From an uncultured Neglectibacter sp. (lineage in GTDB: Bacteria > Bacillota > Clostridia > Oscillospirales > Acutalibacteraceae), in the NCBI GenBank assembly GCA_946554335.1, contig CAMNSA010000003.1:1-64000 (forward strand): DNA of 64,000 nucleotides, given 5' to 3'. The position numbers and the translations under genes were made by a program. The notes below the pieces were generated by a model that did not search any database, was not told the DNA's origin, and saw only the letters and a list, made by a program, of their open reading frames with translations. The stretch's first letter is position 1; the number at the start of each line of letters is the position of its first letter. Positions 8,533-19,065 of this stretch are shown here, one piece after another.

Positions 8533-9759
8533 TCAACACTCTTCTATGCGCAGAAGCCGGTTATACTTTGCCACCCGTTCCGACCGGCAGGGGGCTCCCG
8601 TCTTGATCTGCCCGGCGTTGACCGCCACACTGAGGTCGGCGATGAAGGTGTCCTCCGTCTCGCCGGAACGGTGAGAGATGATAGTTTTGTAGCCGTTTTT
8701 CTTCGCAAGCTCGATAGCGTCCAGTGTCTCGCTGAGGGTGCCGATCTGATTGGGCTTGATCAAAATGGCGTTTCCGGCCTTTTCCCGGATCCCCTTCTTC
8801 AGGCGCTCCGTGTTGGTGACAAACAGGTCGTCTCCTACGATCTGGAGCTTGTCTCCCAGACGCTGGGTCATCAGGGTCCAGGCGGGGAAATCCTCCTCCC
8901 CCAGGGGATCCTCAATGGAGAAAATGGGATATTTCTCCACAAGCTCCTCCCAGTAGGCAATGAGCTCTTCGGAGGTAAACCGCTTTTCCCGTTTGGGAAG
9001 CACATATCCCTCTTCCGCTGCCCACTCGCTTCCCGCCGCGTCTAAGGCAAGCTTTACCTTTCCGGAATACCCGGCCTTTTCCACGGCGTTCAGGATCTCC
9101 TCGATGGCCTCCTCGTCACAGGAGAGATCCGGCGCAAAGCCGCCCTCGTCTCCCACCGCGGTGGAGAGGCACTCCTTTTTCAGCTGGCTTTTTAAGGTAT
9201 GATAGATCTCCGCGCACCACTCCAGCCCCTCCCGGAAGCTTTTCGCCTCCACCGGGGCGATCATAAATTCCTGAATGTCGATGTTGTTGTCCGCGTGGGC
9301 GCCCCCGTTTAAAATATTCATCATGGGTACGGGCAGCTCACAGGCGGCCGCCCCGCCCAAAAATCGGAACAGAGGCATCCGATAGTGAGCCGCCATGGCT
9401 CTGGCTGCGGCCAGGGACACCGAGAGGGTGGCGTTGGCGCCCAAATGAGCCTTATTGGGGGTGCTGTCCAGCTTTTGCAGCACCTTGTCGATCTCCCGTA
9501 CAGTGAGAGTGGGAACCTTTTCCAGGGCGGGAGAGATGATCTCATTGATGTTTTTCACCGCCTTCAACACGCCTTTCCCACCGTACCGCCGCTCATCCCC
9601 GTCTCTCAGCTCCACCGCCTCGAATTTACCGGTGGACGCGCCGGAGGGCGCGGCCGCCGTACCCACAGTGCCGTCTGTCAGCTGGACCGTGGCGCTGACG
9701 GTGGGATTCCCGCGGGAATCCAGGATCTCGCTTCCGTATACCTTTTGAATCTTTACCAT
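8533..9759 (-). CDS. eno: Enolase
   Basis: Glycolytic enzyme that interconverts 2-phosphoglycerate and phosphoenolpyruvate. Visible signatures are [11 protein letters not shown] at the N-terminus, the loop [16 protein letters not shown], the metal ligands in [10 protein letters not shown] and [11 protein letters not shown], the catalytic Lys in [10 protein letters not shown], and [15 protein letters not shown]. It is 408 residues, a little shorter than the common ~430. The ATG at 9759 follows AGGAG and matches the conserved start of the family (MVKIQKVYG). The purine phosphorylase gene follows. Confidence 0.97.
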   Translation of the reverse strand: MVKIQKVYGSEILDSRGNPTVSATVQLTDGTVGTAAAPSGASTGKFEAVELRDGDERRYGGKGVLKAVKNINEIISPALEKVPTLTVREIDKVLQKLDSTPNKAHLGANATLSVSLAAARAMAAHYRMPLFRFLGGAAACELPVPMMNILNGGAHADNNIDIQEFMIAPVEAKSFREGLEWCAEIYHTLKSQLKKECLSTAVGDEGGFAPDLSCDEEAIEEILNAVEKAGYSGKVKLALDAAGSEWAAEEGYVLPKREKRFTSEELIAYWEELVEKYPIFSIEDPLGEEDFPAWTLMTQRLGDKLQIVGDDLFVTNTERLKKGIREKAGNAILIKPNQIGTLSETLDAIELAKKNGYKTIISHRSGETEDTFIADLSVAVNAGQIKTGAPCRSERVAKYNRLLRIEEC

Positions 9760-9809
9760 ATTATCTCCTGCCTTTCGAAGGTTTTCTGTCTTTCTTCTAG
9801 TATCTCTCA

Positions 9810-9838
9810 TTGCAGGGACTTTTAAACTGTGCTAAAAT
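9810..9838 (+). promoter_or_regulatory. Sigma-A type promoter of the serine hydrolase gene
   Basis: TTGCAG and TAAAAT are separated by 17 bases, with a TG dinucleotide giving an extended -10 (TGCTAAAAT). Transcription would start at about 9845, inside the palindrome listed next. The -10 box and the palindrome overlap by three bases. Confidence 0.6.
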
Positions 9839-9862
9839 AACAATAGCAAAGCTATTGTTATT
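9836..9862. promoter_or_regulatory. 12-bp-arm palindrome, probable operator
   Basis: A perfect inverted repeat, AATAACAATAGC - AAA - GCTATTGTTATT, overlaps the -10 and start region of the plus-strand serine hydrolase promoter and lies just upstream of eno on the other strand. It has no T tract, so it is not a terminator. A dimeric repressor site is the simplest reading. No regulator gene is adjacent. Confidence 0.55.
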
Positions 9863-9917
9863 CGGAAGAAGCCCTCAACCCGCGAAACAAATCGTTTTCA
9901 TCAGAAAGGAGTACAAA

Positions 9918-11447
9918 ATGGAGTTTGAACGCGTTACCCCGGAAAGCGTAGGGATCCCCTCACAGGCTGTTACCGACCTTTTAAACGAGCTTTACCGCTG
10001 TGGAATCGAGATGCACAGCCTGATGCTGCTGCGCCATGGAAAGGTATGCGCGGAGGGCTGGTGGAAACCCTATAATCCGGAGTCTCCCCACGCCATGTTT
10101 TCCTTCAGCAAAAGCCTGACCTCCACCGCCATCGGCTTTGCCGTACAGGAAGGCCTGATCTCCCTGGACGACCGCTTAGTGGACATCTTTCCGGACAAGC
10201 TGCCGGACAATCCCAGCGAAAACCTGAAAAAGGCCACAGTCCGCCACCTTCTCATGATGGGCTGCGGCCATGAGACGGAAATCGAATGGGGCCCGGATCA
10301 GCCGGGAGACTGGATCTCCACCTTCTTAAGCCATCCCTTTGTCTACGAGCCCGGCACCCATTTTCTGTACAACACAGCGGGCACCAATCTGCTGTGCGCT
10401 ATCCTAAAGCGGAAAACGGGACAGCACCTTACAGAGTTTCTGCGGTCACGGCTCATCAAGCCTCTCGGAATGACCGATATCCGCTGCCACGCTCTGCCCG
10501 ACGGCACGGAAATGGGAGGAGCAGGCTACGCCCTGACCACGGAGGACATGGCCCGGTTCGTACAGTTTGTGGCCAACAAGGGACGCTGGGACGGCAAGCA
10601 GCTTTTAAACGAGGACTGGTTCCGGATGGCCACCGGAAAGCAAATCGAAAACCGGGGTCCTGGCTGGGACGGCGACCCTGACTGGTATCAGGGCTACGGC
10701 TTCCAGTTCTGGCGCTGCCAGCCGAAAGATGTTTTCCGGGGCGACGGCGCTTTCGGACAGTACGGCATCGTGTTCCCCGATCAGGACGCCGTGCTGGTAA
10801 TCACCTCTTCCTCGTTACAGCTGCAGGCGGTGCTCACCGCAATCTGGGAAAAGCTTCTGCCCAATATGCAGGACGCGCCTCTTGCGGAAAACGCCAGGCA
10901 GTATCATGTGCTTTCCCATCGTTTGAAAAACCTGGAGCTGGTCCCCATGCTGGGGATGCGCAATCCCGGCGCAGAGGAATCTCTGAACGGCGCTCGTTAT
11001 CTTCCGGACGCTTCCACGCCCTGCCTTTCCGATCTGATCGGCGGCACAGGGAGATTTGTGCAGGAGGGCGGCGTCCTGAAAGGCCTTTCTCTCCGGTTTG
11101 CCAAATACGGAAATATGGTCCTGTGCTGTGAGGAGGATCACGGAAGCTTCGAGATGGAGGTTGGGATGCAGGGACATCATGTCCTGACGGAGCACGAAGG
11201 TGTGATCTATGGAGCCGTGGGCAGATGGCGTTCCGGCAACACGCTGGAAATGGAGCTGCGCAACACCCGCGCTGTCAGCGGCGCCCGCTTCCTGTTCCGT
11301 TTCTCCGGCGAAAAGCTCACCGTCACGGCGGATTCCACCATCCCCCAGTCAGGGGGACTGGCAGGAGACGCCTTCCCGGGCTATACCTTCACCCTTTCAG
11401 AGGGAGAGGCCAGTATGAAGACAAAAATGTATTGGGAAGTCAATTAA
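9918..11447 (+). CDS. Serine hydrolase of the class C beta-lactamase/esterase family
   Basis: A 509-residue protein with a beta-lactamase-fold N-terminal domain of about 340 residues and an extra C-terminal beta-rich domain of about 150. The nucleophile motif SxxK is Ser62-Phe-Ser-Lys65 in MFSFSKSLT. The second motif is YNTAG instead of the classical YxN, as in many clostridial esterase-like members. There is no signal peptide, so it probably acts in the cytoplasm on an unknown ester, amide or D-amino-acid substrate; antibiotic resistance is not implied. The ATG at 9918 follows AAAGGAG. It is a single-gene unit with its own promoter, palindrome and terminator. Confidence 0.85.
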   Translation: MEFERVTPESVGIPSQAVTDLLNELYRCGIEMHSLMLLRHGKVCAEGWWKPYNPESPHAMFSFSKSLTSTAIGFAVQEGLISLDDRLVDIFPDKLPDNPSENLKKATVRHLLMMGCGHETEIEWGPDQPGDWISTFLSHPFVYEPGTHFLYNTAGTNLLCAILKRKTGQHLTEFLRSRLIKPLGMTDIRCHALPDGTEMGGAGYALTTEDMARFVQFVANKGRWDGKQLLNEDWFRMATGKQIENRGPGWDGDPDWYQGYGFQFWRCQPKDVFRGDGAFGQYGIVFPDQDAVLVITSSSLQLQAVLTAIWEKLLPNMQDAPLAENARQYHVLSHRLKNLELVPMLGMRNPGAEESLNGARYLPDASTPCLSDLIGGTGRFVQEGGVLKGLSLRFAKYGNMVLCCEEDHGSFEMEVGMQGHHVLTEHEGVIYGAVGRWRSGNTLEMELRNTRAVSGARFLFRFSGEKLTVTADSTIPQSGGLAGDAFPGYTFTLSEGEASMKTKMYWEVN

Positions 11448-11478
11448 TTCAACCTTTCTTACCTGCTCTGACAGAGCG

Positions 11479-11513
11479 AAAGACAGCATAGAAATTCTAT
11501 GCTGTCTTTTTTT
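11479..11513 (+). terminator. Intrinsic terminator of the serine hydrolase gene
   Basis: Perfect stem AAGACAGCATAG / CTATGCTGTCTT around AAATT, followed directly by a seven-T tract on the plus strand. Confidence 0.9.
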
Positions 11514-11521
11514 ATACCAAT

Positions 11522-11550
11522 AAAAAAAACAGACCCTCAATAGAGGGTCC
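11522..11550 (-). terminator. Intrinsic terminator of the S10-spc-alpha ribosomal cluster
   Basis: On the minus strand, GACCCTC / GAGGGTC with a four-base loop is followed by a GT8 tract, 14 bp after the rplQ stop. It marks the end of the 15.6-kb ribosomal gene cluster. Confidence 0.9.
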
Positions 11551-11563
11551 GTTTTTCGTTTCG

Positions 11564-11905
11564 TTAAACCAGCTCCAGGACCGCCATTTCGGCGGCGTCG
11601 CCTCTGCGGGGCCCGAGCTTTGTGATGCGGGTATAGCCGCCGTTGCGATCGGCATACTTGGGCGCGATGTCGGTGAACAGCTTGTTGGTCACGGACTCCT
11701 TGGTAATGAAGCTCATTACCATACGCTTGTTATGCAGATTGTCTTCCTTGGCAATGGTGATCATCTTCTCCGCCAAAGAGCGCACTTCCTTCGCGCGCGT
11801 AGCGGTGGTTTCGATCTTGCCGTTCTCAAAGAAGAAGGTGACCAGACCCCGCAGCATAGCGGTTCTATGGGCAGTATCTCTTCCGAGTTTTCTGGTTCCC
11901 GGCAT
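11564..11905 (-). CDS. rplQ: 50S ribosomal protein L17
   Basis: 113 residues, the usual short bacterial L17, starting [21 protein letters not shown] with the conserved RKLGR(x)3HR motif and ending in the C-terminal ELV. It is the last gene of the alpha operon, 33 bp after rpoA and just before the terminator. In the ribosome it binds 23S rRNA close to the peptide exit tunnel. Confidence 0.98.
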   Translation of the reverse strand: MPGTRKLGRDTAHRTAMLRGLVTFFFENGKIETTATRAKEVRSLAEKMITIAKEDNLHNKRMVMSFITKESVTNKLFTDIAPKYADRNGGYTRITKLGPRRGDAAEMAVLELV

Positions 11906-11938
11906 AGATATTCACTCCTTACATTTCAAAGTAGATTA

Positions 11939-12892
11939 TTATTCGTCGTCCTTGCGCAGACTAAAGCCCAGAGAAGCCAGCTTCCACACAACTTCCTCCA
12001 GGGACTTGCGCCCCAGGTTCCGGACCTTCATCATATCCTCTTCCGACTTATTGATCAAGTCTTCCACCGTGTTGATCCCGGCGCGCTTGAGGCAGTTAAA
12101 GGAACGCACGGAGAGATCCAGCTCTTCGATGGTCATCTCCAGAACCTTTTCCTTACCGCCCTCGTCCTTCTCCACCATGATCTCCGTGCTCTTGCCCTTA
12201 TCGGAAAGATCCACAAAGAGGTTGAGATGGTCCGTGAGCACCTTCGCCGCAAGAGAAACAGCTTCCTGCGCGTTGATTACCCCGTTGGTCCAGACCTCTA
12301 AGGTGAGCTTGTCATAATCGATGCTCTGGCCCACACGGGTGTTTTCCACGTTGAAATTGACTTTGAGTACCGGTGTGTAAATGGAATCGACCGCGATCTC
12401 CCCGATCACGCCCTCCGTCATATTCTGCTTATTGCGCTCGTTGGAGACATAGCCTCTGCCCTTGTCCAGAGTGAGCTCCATATAGAGCTTCGCGCCCTCT
12501 CCCAGGGTGGCGATATGCAGCTCGGGATTCAAAACTTCTACCTCGCTGTCGCCCTTGATCGAGTCCGCCGTCACCTCGCAGGGACCCTCCGCAGAGATCT
12601 CAACGGTCTTGGCGCCGTCGCAGTGAAGCTTCGCCACCAGACCCTTAATGTTGAGTATGATCTCGGTAACATCTTCCTTGACACCGGGAATGGTAGAAAA
12701 CTCGTGGAGCACGCCGTCAATCTTGACAGATTTCACCGCGGTTCCGGGAAGGCTGGAAAGCAATACCCTGCGCAGGCTGTTTCCCAGCGTAGTGCCGAAG
12801 CCTCTTTCCAAAGGCTCGACTACGAATTTTCCATAAGTGCCGTTTTCGGAAATTTCCTCGATTTCTATTTTGGGCCTTTCGATCTCAATCAT
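11939..12892 (-). CDS. rpoA: RNA polymerase alpha subunit
   Basis: 317 residues. The N-terminal dimerisation and assembly domain has [23 protein letters not shown] at about 28-50. A linker follows, then the C-terminal domain ([22 protein letters not shown] and [13 protein letters not shown]) that contacts UP elements and regulators. It lies between rpsD and rplQ as in other Bacillota. The ATG at 12892 follows GGAGGAT. Confidence 0.99.
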   Translation of the reverse strand: MIEIERPKIEIEEISENGTYGKFVVEPLERGFGTTLGNSLRRVLLSSLPGTAVKSVKIDGVLHEFSTIPGVKEDVTEIILNIKGLVAKLHCDGAKTVEISAEGPCEVTADSIKGDSEVEVLNPELHIATLGEGAKLYMELTLDKGRGYVSNERNKQNMTEGVIGEIAVDSIYTPVLKVNFNVENTRVGQSIDYDKLTLEVWTNGVINAQEAVSLAAKVLTDHLNLFVDLSDKGKSTEIMVEKDEGGKEKVLEMTIEELDLSVRSFNCLKRAGINTVEDLINKSEEDMMKVRNLGRKSLEEVVWKLASLGFSLRKDDE

Positions 12893-12974
12893 CCGCGATC
12901 CTCCTTTGCATGACTGCCGCTTTACACTAGTACAAAGCTTGTCGAAATACCTTTCACCCTAAAAAACGGTGGGA

Positions 12975-13601
12975 TTACTTGGAGTACAATTCGACGATCA
13001 GCGTCTCGTCGACCTCCAGATCAATCTCCTCACGGGTGGGCATTTGAGCTACCTTTGCCTGTGCATTGGCAGCGTCAACATCCAGCCACTTGGGAATGGG
13101 ACGGGCGGAATTGGCCTCCAGCACAGCCTTAAACTTATCGCTCTGACGGCTCCCATCCTTAATGGCGACGGTATCTCCTACAGTCAGCAGATAAGAGGGA
13201 ATATCCACTTTCTTGCCGTTTACGGTAAAGTGGCCGTGTACCACCAGCTGACGGGCTTCCGCTCTGGAGCTGGCCCAGCCGCAGCGGTAAACCACATTGT
13301 CCAAACGGGTCTCCAGCAAAATCAAAAGATTGTCGCCGGCCTTACCGGGCATCTTGGTTCCCATCTCATAATAATGGCGGAACTGGTTCTCCAAAACACC
13401 GTAAAAGCGTCTGGTCATCTGCTTCGCGCGAAGCTGCATACCGTACTCGGAAGTCTTCTTGCGGCCCTGGCCATGCTGGCCGGGGGCGTACGCTCTGCGG
13501 GTGATCGCGCACTTATCTGTGTAACATCTCTCTCCCTTGAGGAACAGTTTCTGGCCCTCCCGGCGGCAAAGCTTGCACACAGCCTCAGTATATCTTGCCA
13601 T
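12975..13601 (-). CDS. rpsD: 30S ribosomal protein S4
   Basis: 208 residues with the S4 N-domain and an S4 RNA-binding fold ([30 protein letters not shown]). Four cysteines (9, 12, 26, 31) make this the zinc-binding form of S4. It is a primary 16S rRNA binder needed for small-subunit assembly. In several Bacillota S4 represses its own synthesis; I saw no clear S4-type leader here because the gene sits inside the operon. Confidence 0.98.
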   Translation of the reverse strand: MARYTEAVCKLCRREGQKLFLKGERCYTDKCAITRRAYAPGQHGQGRKKTSEYGMQLRAKQMTRRFYGVLENQFRHYYEMGTKMPGKAGDNLLILLETRLDNVVYRCGWASSRAEARQLVVHGHFTVNGKKVDIPSYLLTVGDTVAIKDGSRQSDKFKAVLEANSARPIPKWLDVDAANAQAKVAQMPTREEIDLEVDETLIVELYSK

Positions 13602-13630
13602 TTTTGAAACCTCCTAGTTATCGGTATCCG

Positions 13631-14032
13631 TTATACGCGTCTTCTCTTGGGCGGGCGGCATCCGTTGTGGGGGATGGGCGTCACATCCTTGATCATGCTT
13701 ACATCCAGTCCCGCGGCCTGCAGGGCGCGGATCGCTGCCTCACGGCCGGCGCCGGGACCCTTTACATAGACCTCCACGCTCTTCATGCCGTGCTCCATTG
13801 CCAGGCGGGCTGCCGTCTCAGCAGCGGTCTGAGCAGCGAAGGGAGTGGATTTTCTGGAGCCGCGGAAGCCCAGTTCTCCGGAACTGGCCCAGGAGATTGC
13901 GTTGCCCTGGGTATCGGTGATCGTTACGATGGTATTGTTAAATGTAGACTGAATATGGGCGGCTCCGCGTTCGATATTCTTGCGCTCGCGGCGTCTGCGT
14001 ACAGTGCCCTTTGTAGCCTTTTGTGCTGCCAT
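13631..14032 (-). CDS. rpsK: 30S ribosomal protein S11
   Basis: 133 residues with the S11 hallmarks [31 protein letters not shown] and the C-terminal [18 protein letters not shown]. It forms part of the platform of the 30S subunit near the mRNA exit channel. It lies between rpsM and rpsD in standard order, 15 bp after rpsM. Confidence 0.98.
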   Translation of the reverse strand: MAAQKATKGTVRRRRERKNIERGAAHIQSTFNNTIVTITDTQGNAISWASSGELGFRGSRKSTPFAAQTAAETAARLAMEHGMKSVEVYVKGPGAGREAAIRALQAAGLDVSMIKDVTPIPHNGCRPPKRRRV

Positions 14033-14047
14033 TTAAAAAGTCCCTCC

Positions 14048-14416
14048 TTACTTCTTCTTGTTGGCCATCGTCTTACGGGGGCCCTTACGGGTCCTGGCGT
14101 TGGTCTTGGTGCGCTGGCCTCTTACCGGAAGGCCCTTGCGGTGGCGGACGCCACGATAACAACCGATCTCAATCAATCTCTTGATGTCAAAGGCCACATC
14201 GCGGCGAAGATCGCCTTCCACATGGCAGTTCCTGTCGATATAATCTCTCAGTTTCGCTGTGTCGTCCTCGGAAAGATCTCTCACCCGGATATCGGGATCC
14301 ACACCGGTCTCGGCGCAGATGGTGGACGCGGTCTTGCGTCCGATCCCGAAAATATAGGTAAGTGCGATCTCGATTCGCTTGTCTCTGGGTAAATCAATAC
14401 CTGAAATACGAGCCAT
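14048..14416 (-). CDS. rpsM: 30S ribosomal protein S13
   Basis: 122 residues starting [26 protein letters not shown], with the helix-turn-helix region and the Lys/Arg-rich C-terminal tail ([15 protein letters not shown]) that reaches the P-site tRNA. It forms part of the head and of bridges to the 50S subunit. It follows rpmJ, as is normal for the alpha operon. Confidence 0.98.
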   Translation of the reverse strand: MARISGIDLPRDKRIEIALTYIFGIGRKTASTICAETGVDPDIRVRDLSEDDTAKLRDYIDRNCHVEGDLRRDVAFDIKRLIEIGCYRGVRHRKGLPVRGQRTKTNARTRKGPRKTMANKKK

Positions 14417-14448
14417 TCTTACACCTCCAAATAACTTAGGCGAGAGCC

Positions 14449-14562
14449 TTAGCCCTGACGCTGCTTATGCTTGGGATTGTCACAGATGACCATGACCTTT
14501 CCCTTGCGCTTGATGATCTTGCACTTTTCACACATCTTCTTGACAGAAGGTCTTACTTTCAT
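14449..14562 (-). CDS. rpmJ: 50S ribosomal protein L36 (zinc type)
   Basis: Too short for the ORF track, but clear in the sequence: 37 codons starting [15 protein letters not shown] and ending KHKQRQG. Cys11, Cys14, Cys27 and His32 form the zinc ribbon of the C+ form of L36. It lies between infA and rpsM, its standard position. C- copies used under zinc limitation lack these cysteines; none is seen in this window. Confidence 0.97.
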   Translation of the reverse strand: MKVRPSVKKMCEKCKIIKRKGKVMVICDNPKHKQRQG

Positions 14563-14648
14563 GGATGACCCTTCCTTTCTTGCGTTGGGATAGCGTGTCT
14601 CTTTTGACGGACATCGGCCTTTTTAGGGAGGAAACCGCCCTTTAAGGG

Positions 14649-14867
14649 TTATTTTGATCTCCAGGTGATGCGGCCCTTGGTGAGATCATAGGGAGACATC
14701 TCCATGGTCACCTTGTCTCCGGGCAGGATCCGGATGAAATTCATCCGAAGCTTTCCGGAAATATGAGCCAGCACCGTATGGCCGTTGGGAAGTTCGACCT
14801 GAAAAGTAGCGTTCGGGAGCGCTTCCTTGACCACTCCTTGCACCTCAATGACATCCTGCTTTGACAT
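14649..14867 (-). CDS. infA: Translation initiation factor IF-1
   Basis: 72 residues, a single OB-fold: [41 protein letters not shown] then [21 protein letters not shown]. It binds the ribosomal A site during initiation. It lies between the KOW-protein gene and rpmJ. Its sequence is the canonical bacterial one. Confidence 0.98.
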   Translation of the reverse strand: MSKQDVIEVQGVVKEALPNATFQVELPNGHTVLAHISGKLRMNFIRILPGDKVTMEMSPYDLTKGRITWRSK

Positions 14868-14887
14868 ACAAACGAAACCTCCGTGCG

Positions 14888-15139
14888 TTATCTCTTAGCC
14901 CCGTCCCCGAAAGACGCGAGGGCTCTTCGAATTTGTCGATTGGTTTTGAGACTTTCCTCAGAAAGCACTGCAGCTGCGGGCGCTAAGTGCTTAAGCTTCT
15001 TCCGTTTGGGCCGCTCCAGCCGCCTTCGCTTTCCGTCACAGACGAAAGCATAGGGTGAAAGCACCTGAAGCACCGTTTGGAAATCGCCCTTATCGTGCCC
15101 TGCCAAAGACCTGACCACCTGACCTCTTTTGATCTCCAT
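14888..15139 (-). CDS. KOW-domain RNA-binding protein (L14e-like)
   Basis: 83 residues beginning [27 protein letters not shown], a KOW-type start, followed by a strongly basic stretch [15 protein letters not shown]. Small proteins like this, annotated as L14e-like or KOW-domain, are commonly found between map and infA in Clostridia. The role is unknown; RNA or ribosome binding is inferred from the fold and charge. The gaps to map and infA are 20-25 bp. Confidence 0.8.
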   Translation of the reverse strand: MEIKRGQVVRSLAGHDKGDFQTVLQVLSPYAFVCDGKRRRLERPKRKKLKHLAPAAAVLSEESLKTNRQIRRALASFGDGAKR

Positions 15140-15164
15140 GGCGCTTCCATCTTCCCTTTCTCTC

Positions 15165-15917
15165 TTAATCCAGCCTGGTCAGAATGACCGGCCCGTCCGG
15201 GGTGATGGCTACCGTGTGTTCAAAATGGGCGGAAAGGCTTCCGTCCTGTGTGACCGTGGTCCAGCCGTCCTGCAGGATCCGGACACCGCATTTCCCCGCG
15301 TTTACCATGGGTTCAATGGCGATGACCATTCCCGGCTGCAGCCGTACGCCCCTGCCTGGGGTGCCGTAATTGGGAACGCTTGGGTCTTCGTGCAGCTTCG
15401 CACCTACTCCGTGGCCGACAAACTCTCGTACCACCGAGTAACTGCGCGCTTCGACATACTCCTGCACAGCATGGCCTATGTCGCCCAGACGGTTTCCGGG
15501 CTTGGCCTGCTCGATCCCGAGCCAAAGGCTTTTTTCCGTGGCCTCCAGGAGAGACTTCGCCTCGCCGCTTATTTCCCCGCAGGGGAAGGTCCAGGCGTTG
15601 TCTCCGTGGAAGCCCTCGAAACAGGCGCCTACATCAACACTGACGATATCGCCTTTCTTTAAAACCTGGCTCTTGGAAGGTATGCCGTGGATGACCACAT
15701 GGTTGACCGAGATACATGCGCTTCCCGGAAATCCTCCGTATCCGAGAAAACTGGGAGTTGCTCCCATCTTCTCGATATACTGGCGGACGATCTTGTCGAT
15801 CTCCCAGGTTGAGACCCCGGGTTCGACCGCCTCTCCGGCAAGCTTCAGTGCTGCCTGCGAGATCTTCCCGGCCTTCCGCATCGCGGAAAGCTCTCGACTC
15901 GTCTTCAGCACGATCAT
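15165..15917 (-). CDS. map: Methionine aminopeptidase, type I
   Basis: 250 residues of the pita-bread metallopeptidase that removes N-terminal Met from new proteins. Metal ligands are visible in [20 protein letters not shown] (two Asp), in [16 protein letters not shown] (His), in IEPMV (Glu) and near the C-terminus in HFEHTVAIT (Glu). Its start codon overlaps the adk stop (ATGA), which implies translational coupling. The gene order secY-adk-map is standard. Confidence 0.97.
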   Translation of the reverse strand: MIVLKTSRELSAMRKAGKISQAALKLAGEAVEPGVSTWEIDKIVRQYIEKMGATPSFLGYGGFPGSACISVNHVVIHGIPSKSQVLKKGDIVSVDVGACFEGFHGDNAWTFPCGEISGEAKSLLEATEKSLWLGIEQAKPGNRLGDIGHAVQEYVEARSYSVVREFVGHGVGAKLHEDPSVPNYGTPGRGVRLQPGMVIAIEPMVNAGKCGVRILQDGWTTVTQDGSLSAHFEHTVAITPDGPVILTRLD

Positions 15918-16552
15918 ACAAACGCCTCCAGAGCTTCCTCTACCAGGCGGCTGGTATCCTCCAGCTTCTCCTGGCCATGAACCACAAGCAGCTTGCCCTG
16001 CTTGCTGTAGAACTCTTTGAGAGGCTCCGTCTGGGTGTGATAAACCTCCAGACGCTCTCTGACGGTATCCGGGTGATCATCCTTGCGCTGAACGAGGGTG
16101 CCGCCGCAAAGGTCGCACTTTCCCTCTTCCTTGGGCTGCTTATACAGCACATGGTAGGAGGAACCGCACTTTTCGCAGACACGGCGTCCGGACATCCGGG
16201 TGATGATAGCCTCATCCGCCACCTCGATATCGAGGACGGCGTCAATGCTGACACCCATGGCGTCCAGAGCCTCGGCCTGAGGAATGGTTCTGGGGAACCC
16301 ATCCAGGATAAAGCCGTTTTCGCAATCCGGCTGAGCAAGACGATCCTTGATGATCCCAATGAGGATCTCATCGGGCACAAGCTGTCCGCTTTCCATATAG
16401 GTCTTCGCCTTCAGTCCCATTTCTGTGCCGCTCTTCAGCGCCTCACGGAGAATATTCCCCGTTGAGATGGTGGGGATCTTGTTCTTCTGACAGATGAGCT
16501 CCGCCTGCGTGCCTTTCCCGGCGCCAGGGGCTCCTAAAAGGATAAGCTTCAT
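15914..16552 (-). CDS. adk: Adenylate kinase (zinc-containing)
   Basis: 212 residues. The P-loop [12 protein letters not shown] comes directly after the start MKLILL, and the LID domain carries a Cys4 zinc site (CEKCGSSYH ... CDLCGG), typical of Gram-positive adenylate kinases. It converts AMP and ATP to ADP. I set the start at the ATG at 16552, after AAAGGAAG; the longer ORF overlaps secY. Its stop overlaps the map start. Confidence 0.97.
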   Translation of the reverse strand: MKLILLGAPGAGKGTQAELICQKNKIPTISTGNILREALKSGTEMGLKAKTYMESGQLVPDEILIGIIKDRLAQPDCENGFILDGFPRTIPQAEALDAMGVSIDAVLDIEVADEAIITRMSGRRVCEKCGSSYHVLYKQPKEEGKCDLCGGTLVQRKDDHPDTVRERLEVYHTQTEPLKEFYSKQGKLLVVHGQEKLEDTSRLVEEALEAFV

Positions 16553-16584
16553 AACAAAATCTTCCTTTCTGTCCTCTTCCCCGA

Positions 16585-17901
16585 TCAATCGAGGAAGCCC
16601 TTGTAGTGGCGCATCATCATCTGAGATTCCAGCTGCTTCACGGTCTCAAGCGCCACACCTACGATAATGATGATGGATGTTCCGCCCATGGACAGGCCCG
16701 CAAGGCCGGTCAGGTTGGTGTAAACGATGGGGACCAGCGCTACAAAAGCCAGGAACAGCGCGCCGATCAGCGTAATTTTGGAAAGGATCTTTGCGATGAA
16801 GTCCGCCGAAGGCTTGCCCGGACGGATGCCCGGGATGGTGCCGTTGCTCTGGCGGAGATTATTGGCCATTTCCAGCGGATTATACTGAATGGACATATAG
16901 AAGAAAGCGAACATGATAATCAGCAGGAAATAAAGCAGTGTGTAAAGCCAACCGGTCTGGGAGAAGGCTTCGAAAAAGCCCTTCCAGAAGCCACCTTCAG
17001 GATTTACAAAAAACTTGATAAACTGAGGGATAGACAGGATCGCGCTGGCAAAAATCACCGGCATAACGCCGCTCATTGCCACCTTGACCGGCAGGAAGGA
17101 GCTCTGCCCGCCGTACATTTTTCTGCCTACGACCTTCTTTGCGTACTGTACCGGGATCCTGCGCTCCGCCTCGTTCATAAACACGATGACCCAGATCACT
17201 ACCAGGAACAAAGCGACGAACAGAATGCTGAAGATCACATAGCTATACTGGCCGCCGGTCCAGCCTGCGGAAATGTAGTTCCACAGATTTCCCACCATGG
17301 AGGGAAGCCGGGCTACGATACCGGCCAGCAGGATCATGGAAATACCGTTTCCGATTCCCTTTTCATTGATCTGCTCGCCCATCCACATGACCAGCGCGGT
17401 GCCGGCGGTGAAGGTGAGCACGATCACGAGGCCCACAAAGATATTTGTGACTACTCCGGAGCCCATGTAGTTCACGATGTTGGAATTGCGCAGATAGAAG
17501 TAATAAGCCACACCCTGGATCAGGCCCAGCACCACAGTTACATACCGGGTAATGGTAGCGATCTTCTTCCGACCGCTCTCTCCTTCCTTGGAGATCCTCT
17601 CCAAAGCGGGGATGGCAATGGTCAAAAGCTGCATGATGATCGAGCTGTTGATATAGGGCGTGATACCCATGGCAAACAGAGAAGCGTAAGAGAACGCGCC
17701 GCCGGTCAGCATATTGATGTAGCCCAGCGCGGCGTTTCCGCTGGCCTCTGCGGAAGCCATCATCTGAGACAGGGCGGACACATCCAGGAAAGGCACCGGG
17801 ATCACGGAGCCAAACCGGAACACGACGATGATGAGAAGAGTATAAAGGATCTTCTTTCTCAGATCGGGGATCCGCCATGCGTTCCTAATGGTGTTAAACA
17901 A
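16585..17901 (-). CDS. secY: SecY preprotein translocase subunit
   Basis: 438 residues with ten predicted membrane segments. It forms the central pore of the Sec translocon, which exports the many secreted proteins encoded here, including both RCC1 proteins and the lipoproteins. Recognisable parts are the N-terminal plug region ([11 protein letters not shown]), [29 protein letters not shown], and the cytoplasmic loop with [39 protein letters not shown]. It lies 1 bp after rplO. Confidence 0.98.
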   Translation of the reverse strand: MFNTIRNAWRIPDLRKKILYTLLIIVVFRFGSVIPVPFLDVSALSQMMASAEASGNAALGYINMLTGGAFSYASLFAMGITPYINSSIIMQLLTIAIPALERISKEGESGRKKIATITRYVTVVLGLIQGVAYYFYLRNSNIVNYMGSGVVTNIFVGLVIVLTFTAGTALVMWMGEQINEKGIGNGISMILLAGIVARLPSMVGNLWNYISAGWTGGQYSYVIFSILFVALFLVVIWVIVFMNEAERRIPVQYAKKVVGRKMYGGQSSFLPVKVAMSGVMPVIFASAILSIPQFIKFFVNPEGGFWKGFFEAFSQTGWLYTLLYFLLIIMFAFFYMSIQYNPLEMANNLRQSNGTIPGIRPGKPSADFIAKILSKITLIGALFLAFVALVPIVYTNLTGLAGLSMGGTSIIIIVGVALETVKQLESQMMMRHYKGFLD

Positions 17902-17902
17902 C

Positions 17903-18343
17903 TCAGATCACCTCGGCCTTTCCGCCTGCAGCCTCTATCTTGGCCTTTGCGGCTTCCGAGAAAGCGGTGGCCTTGACCGTGAGCTTTTTCTTCATTTCCC
18001 CGCTTCCGAGAATCTTCACACCGTCTCCAATGTTTTTCAGAATACCGGATTCCATCAAAGCCGCAGCGTCTACCACCGCGCCGTCCTCAAAGCGATTGAG
18101 AACCCCTACATTGAGGGAAACGATCTCCTTGGCAAAAATATTGTTGAATCCTCTTTTAGGGATCCGTCTCTGCAAGGGCATCTGGCCTCCTTCAAAGCCG
18201 GGACGCTGGCCGCGGCCTGCTCTGGCCTTCTGGCCCTTATGGCCCTTTCCGGCGGTCTTACCCGTTCCGGAGCCATAACCTCTGCCGATGCGCTTCGGCT
18301 CTCTGGTAGAGCCGGGTACAGCTTTCAGCTGGTTGAGCTTCAT
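17903..18343 (-). CDS. rplO: 50S ribosomal protein L15
   Basis: 146 residues starting [41 protein letters not shown], the glycine/Lys-rich extension that enters the 23S rRNA core, with a C-terminal globular part. It is a late-assembly 50S protein. It lies directly before secY. Confidence 0.98.
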   Translation of the reverse strand: MKLNQLKAVPGSTREPKRIGRGYGSGTGKTAGKGHKGQKARAGRGQRPGFEGGQMPLQRRIPKRGFNNIFAKEIVSLNVGVLNRFEDGAVVDAAALMESGILKNIGDGVKILGSGEMKKKLTVKATAFSEAAKAKIEAAGGKAEVI

Positions 18344-18364
18344 TGATACGCACCTCCTTAAGCT

Positions 18365-18532
18365 TTACTTGCCTACCTCGACGAGATGGCTGATTTTCTT
18401 CACTTTGCCCTGAGTCTGGGCATTGTCAGGCTGTTCGGTGGTGTCTCCGATCTTCTTCAGTCCCAGAGACCATGCGGTTGCAATCTGGTCTTTTTTACTG
18501 CCGATCAGGCTCTTTTTTAAAGTAATTTTCAC
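18365..18532 (-). CDS. rpmD: 50S ribosomal protein L30
   Basis: Not in the ORF track. The frame reads 55 residues, [25 protein letters not shown] to LVEVGK, which is the compact bacterial L30. It starts with GTG at 18532, preceded by GGGGAGG at good spacing. It lies between rpsE and rplO, as in all spc operons. Confidence 0.95.
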   Translation of the reverse strand: MKITLKKSLIGSKKDQIATAWSLGLKKIGDTTEQPDNAQTQGKVKKISHLVEVGK

Positions 18533-18547
18533 AGCTGCAGCCTCCCC

Positions 18548-19048
18548 TTACAGAATTTCCTTCGTTGTCTTTCCGCGCAAGGCGGCTACTTCCTCGGCCG
18601 TGCGCAGCTGAGAAAGACCGGCGATGGTAGCTCTCACCACATTGCACGGATTGTTGGAGCGCAGAGCTTTGGTACGAATGTCCTTGATGCCCGCGCTTTC
18701 CACCACCGCGCGCACAGGACCGCCGGCAATAACGCCGGTACCGGGAGCGGCAGGCTTCAGAAGCACCTTGCCGGCTCCGAACTCGCCCATGATCTCGTGG
18801 GGGATCGTAGAGCCGCGCAGGGAGACCTTTAAGAGGTTCTTCTTGGCGTCTTCGATCCCTTTGCGGATCGCATCGGGAACTTCGGCGGCCTTGCCGATGC
18901 CGAAGCCCACAGTGCCGTTTCCGTCACCCACTACCACAAGCGCGGAAAATTTCATGACGCGGCCGCCCTTTACGGTTTTGGAAACCCGGTTGATGGCGAC
19001 TACGCGTTCCTGCATATCCAGTGTCGTTGCGTCAATATTACTAGCCAA
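18548..19048 (-). CDS. rpsE: 30S ribosomal protein S5
   Basis: 166 residues with the double-stranded-RNA-binding N-domain ([41 protein letters not shown]) and the S5 C-domain. It contributes to decoding fidelity and the mRNA helicase site of the 30S subunit. It lies 17 bp after rplR in standard order. Confidence 0.98.
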   Translation of the reverse strand: MASNIDATTLDMQERVVAINRVSKTVKGGRVMKFSALVVVGDGNGTVGFGIGKAAEVPDAIRKGIEDAKKNLLKVSLRGSTIPHEIMGEFGAGKVLLKPAAPGTGVIAGGPVRAVVESAGIKDIRTKALRSNNPCNVVRATIAGLSQLRTAEEVAALRGKTTKEIL

Positions 19049-19065
19049 ATCCTTTTTCCTCCTTC

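Noticed and set aside
16606-17976. 456-residue plus-strand ORF opposite secY
   Set aside because: His/Asp-rich antisense shadow; secY on the other strand has clear motifs and membrane helices.
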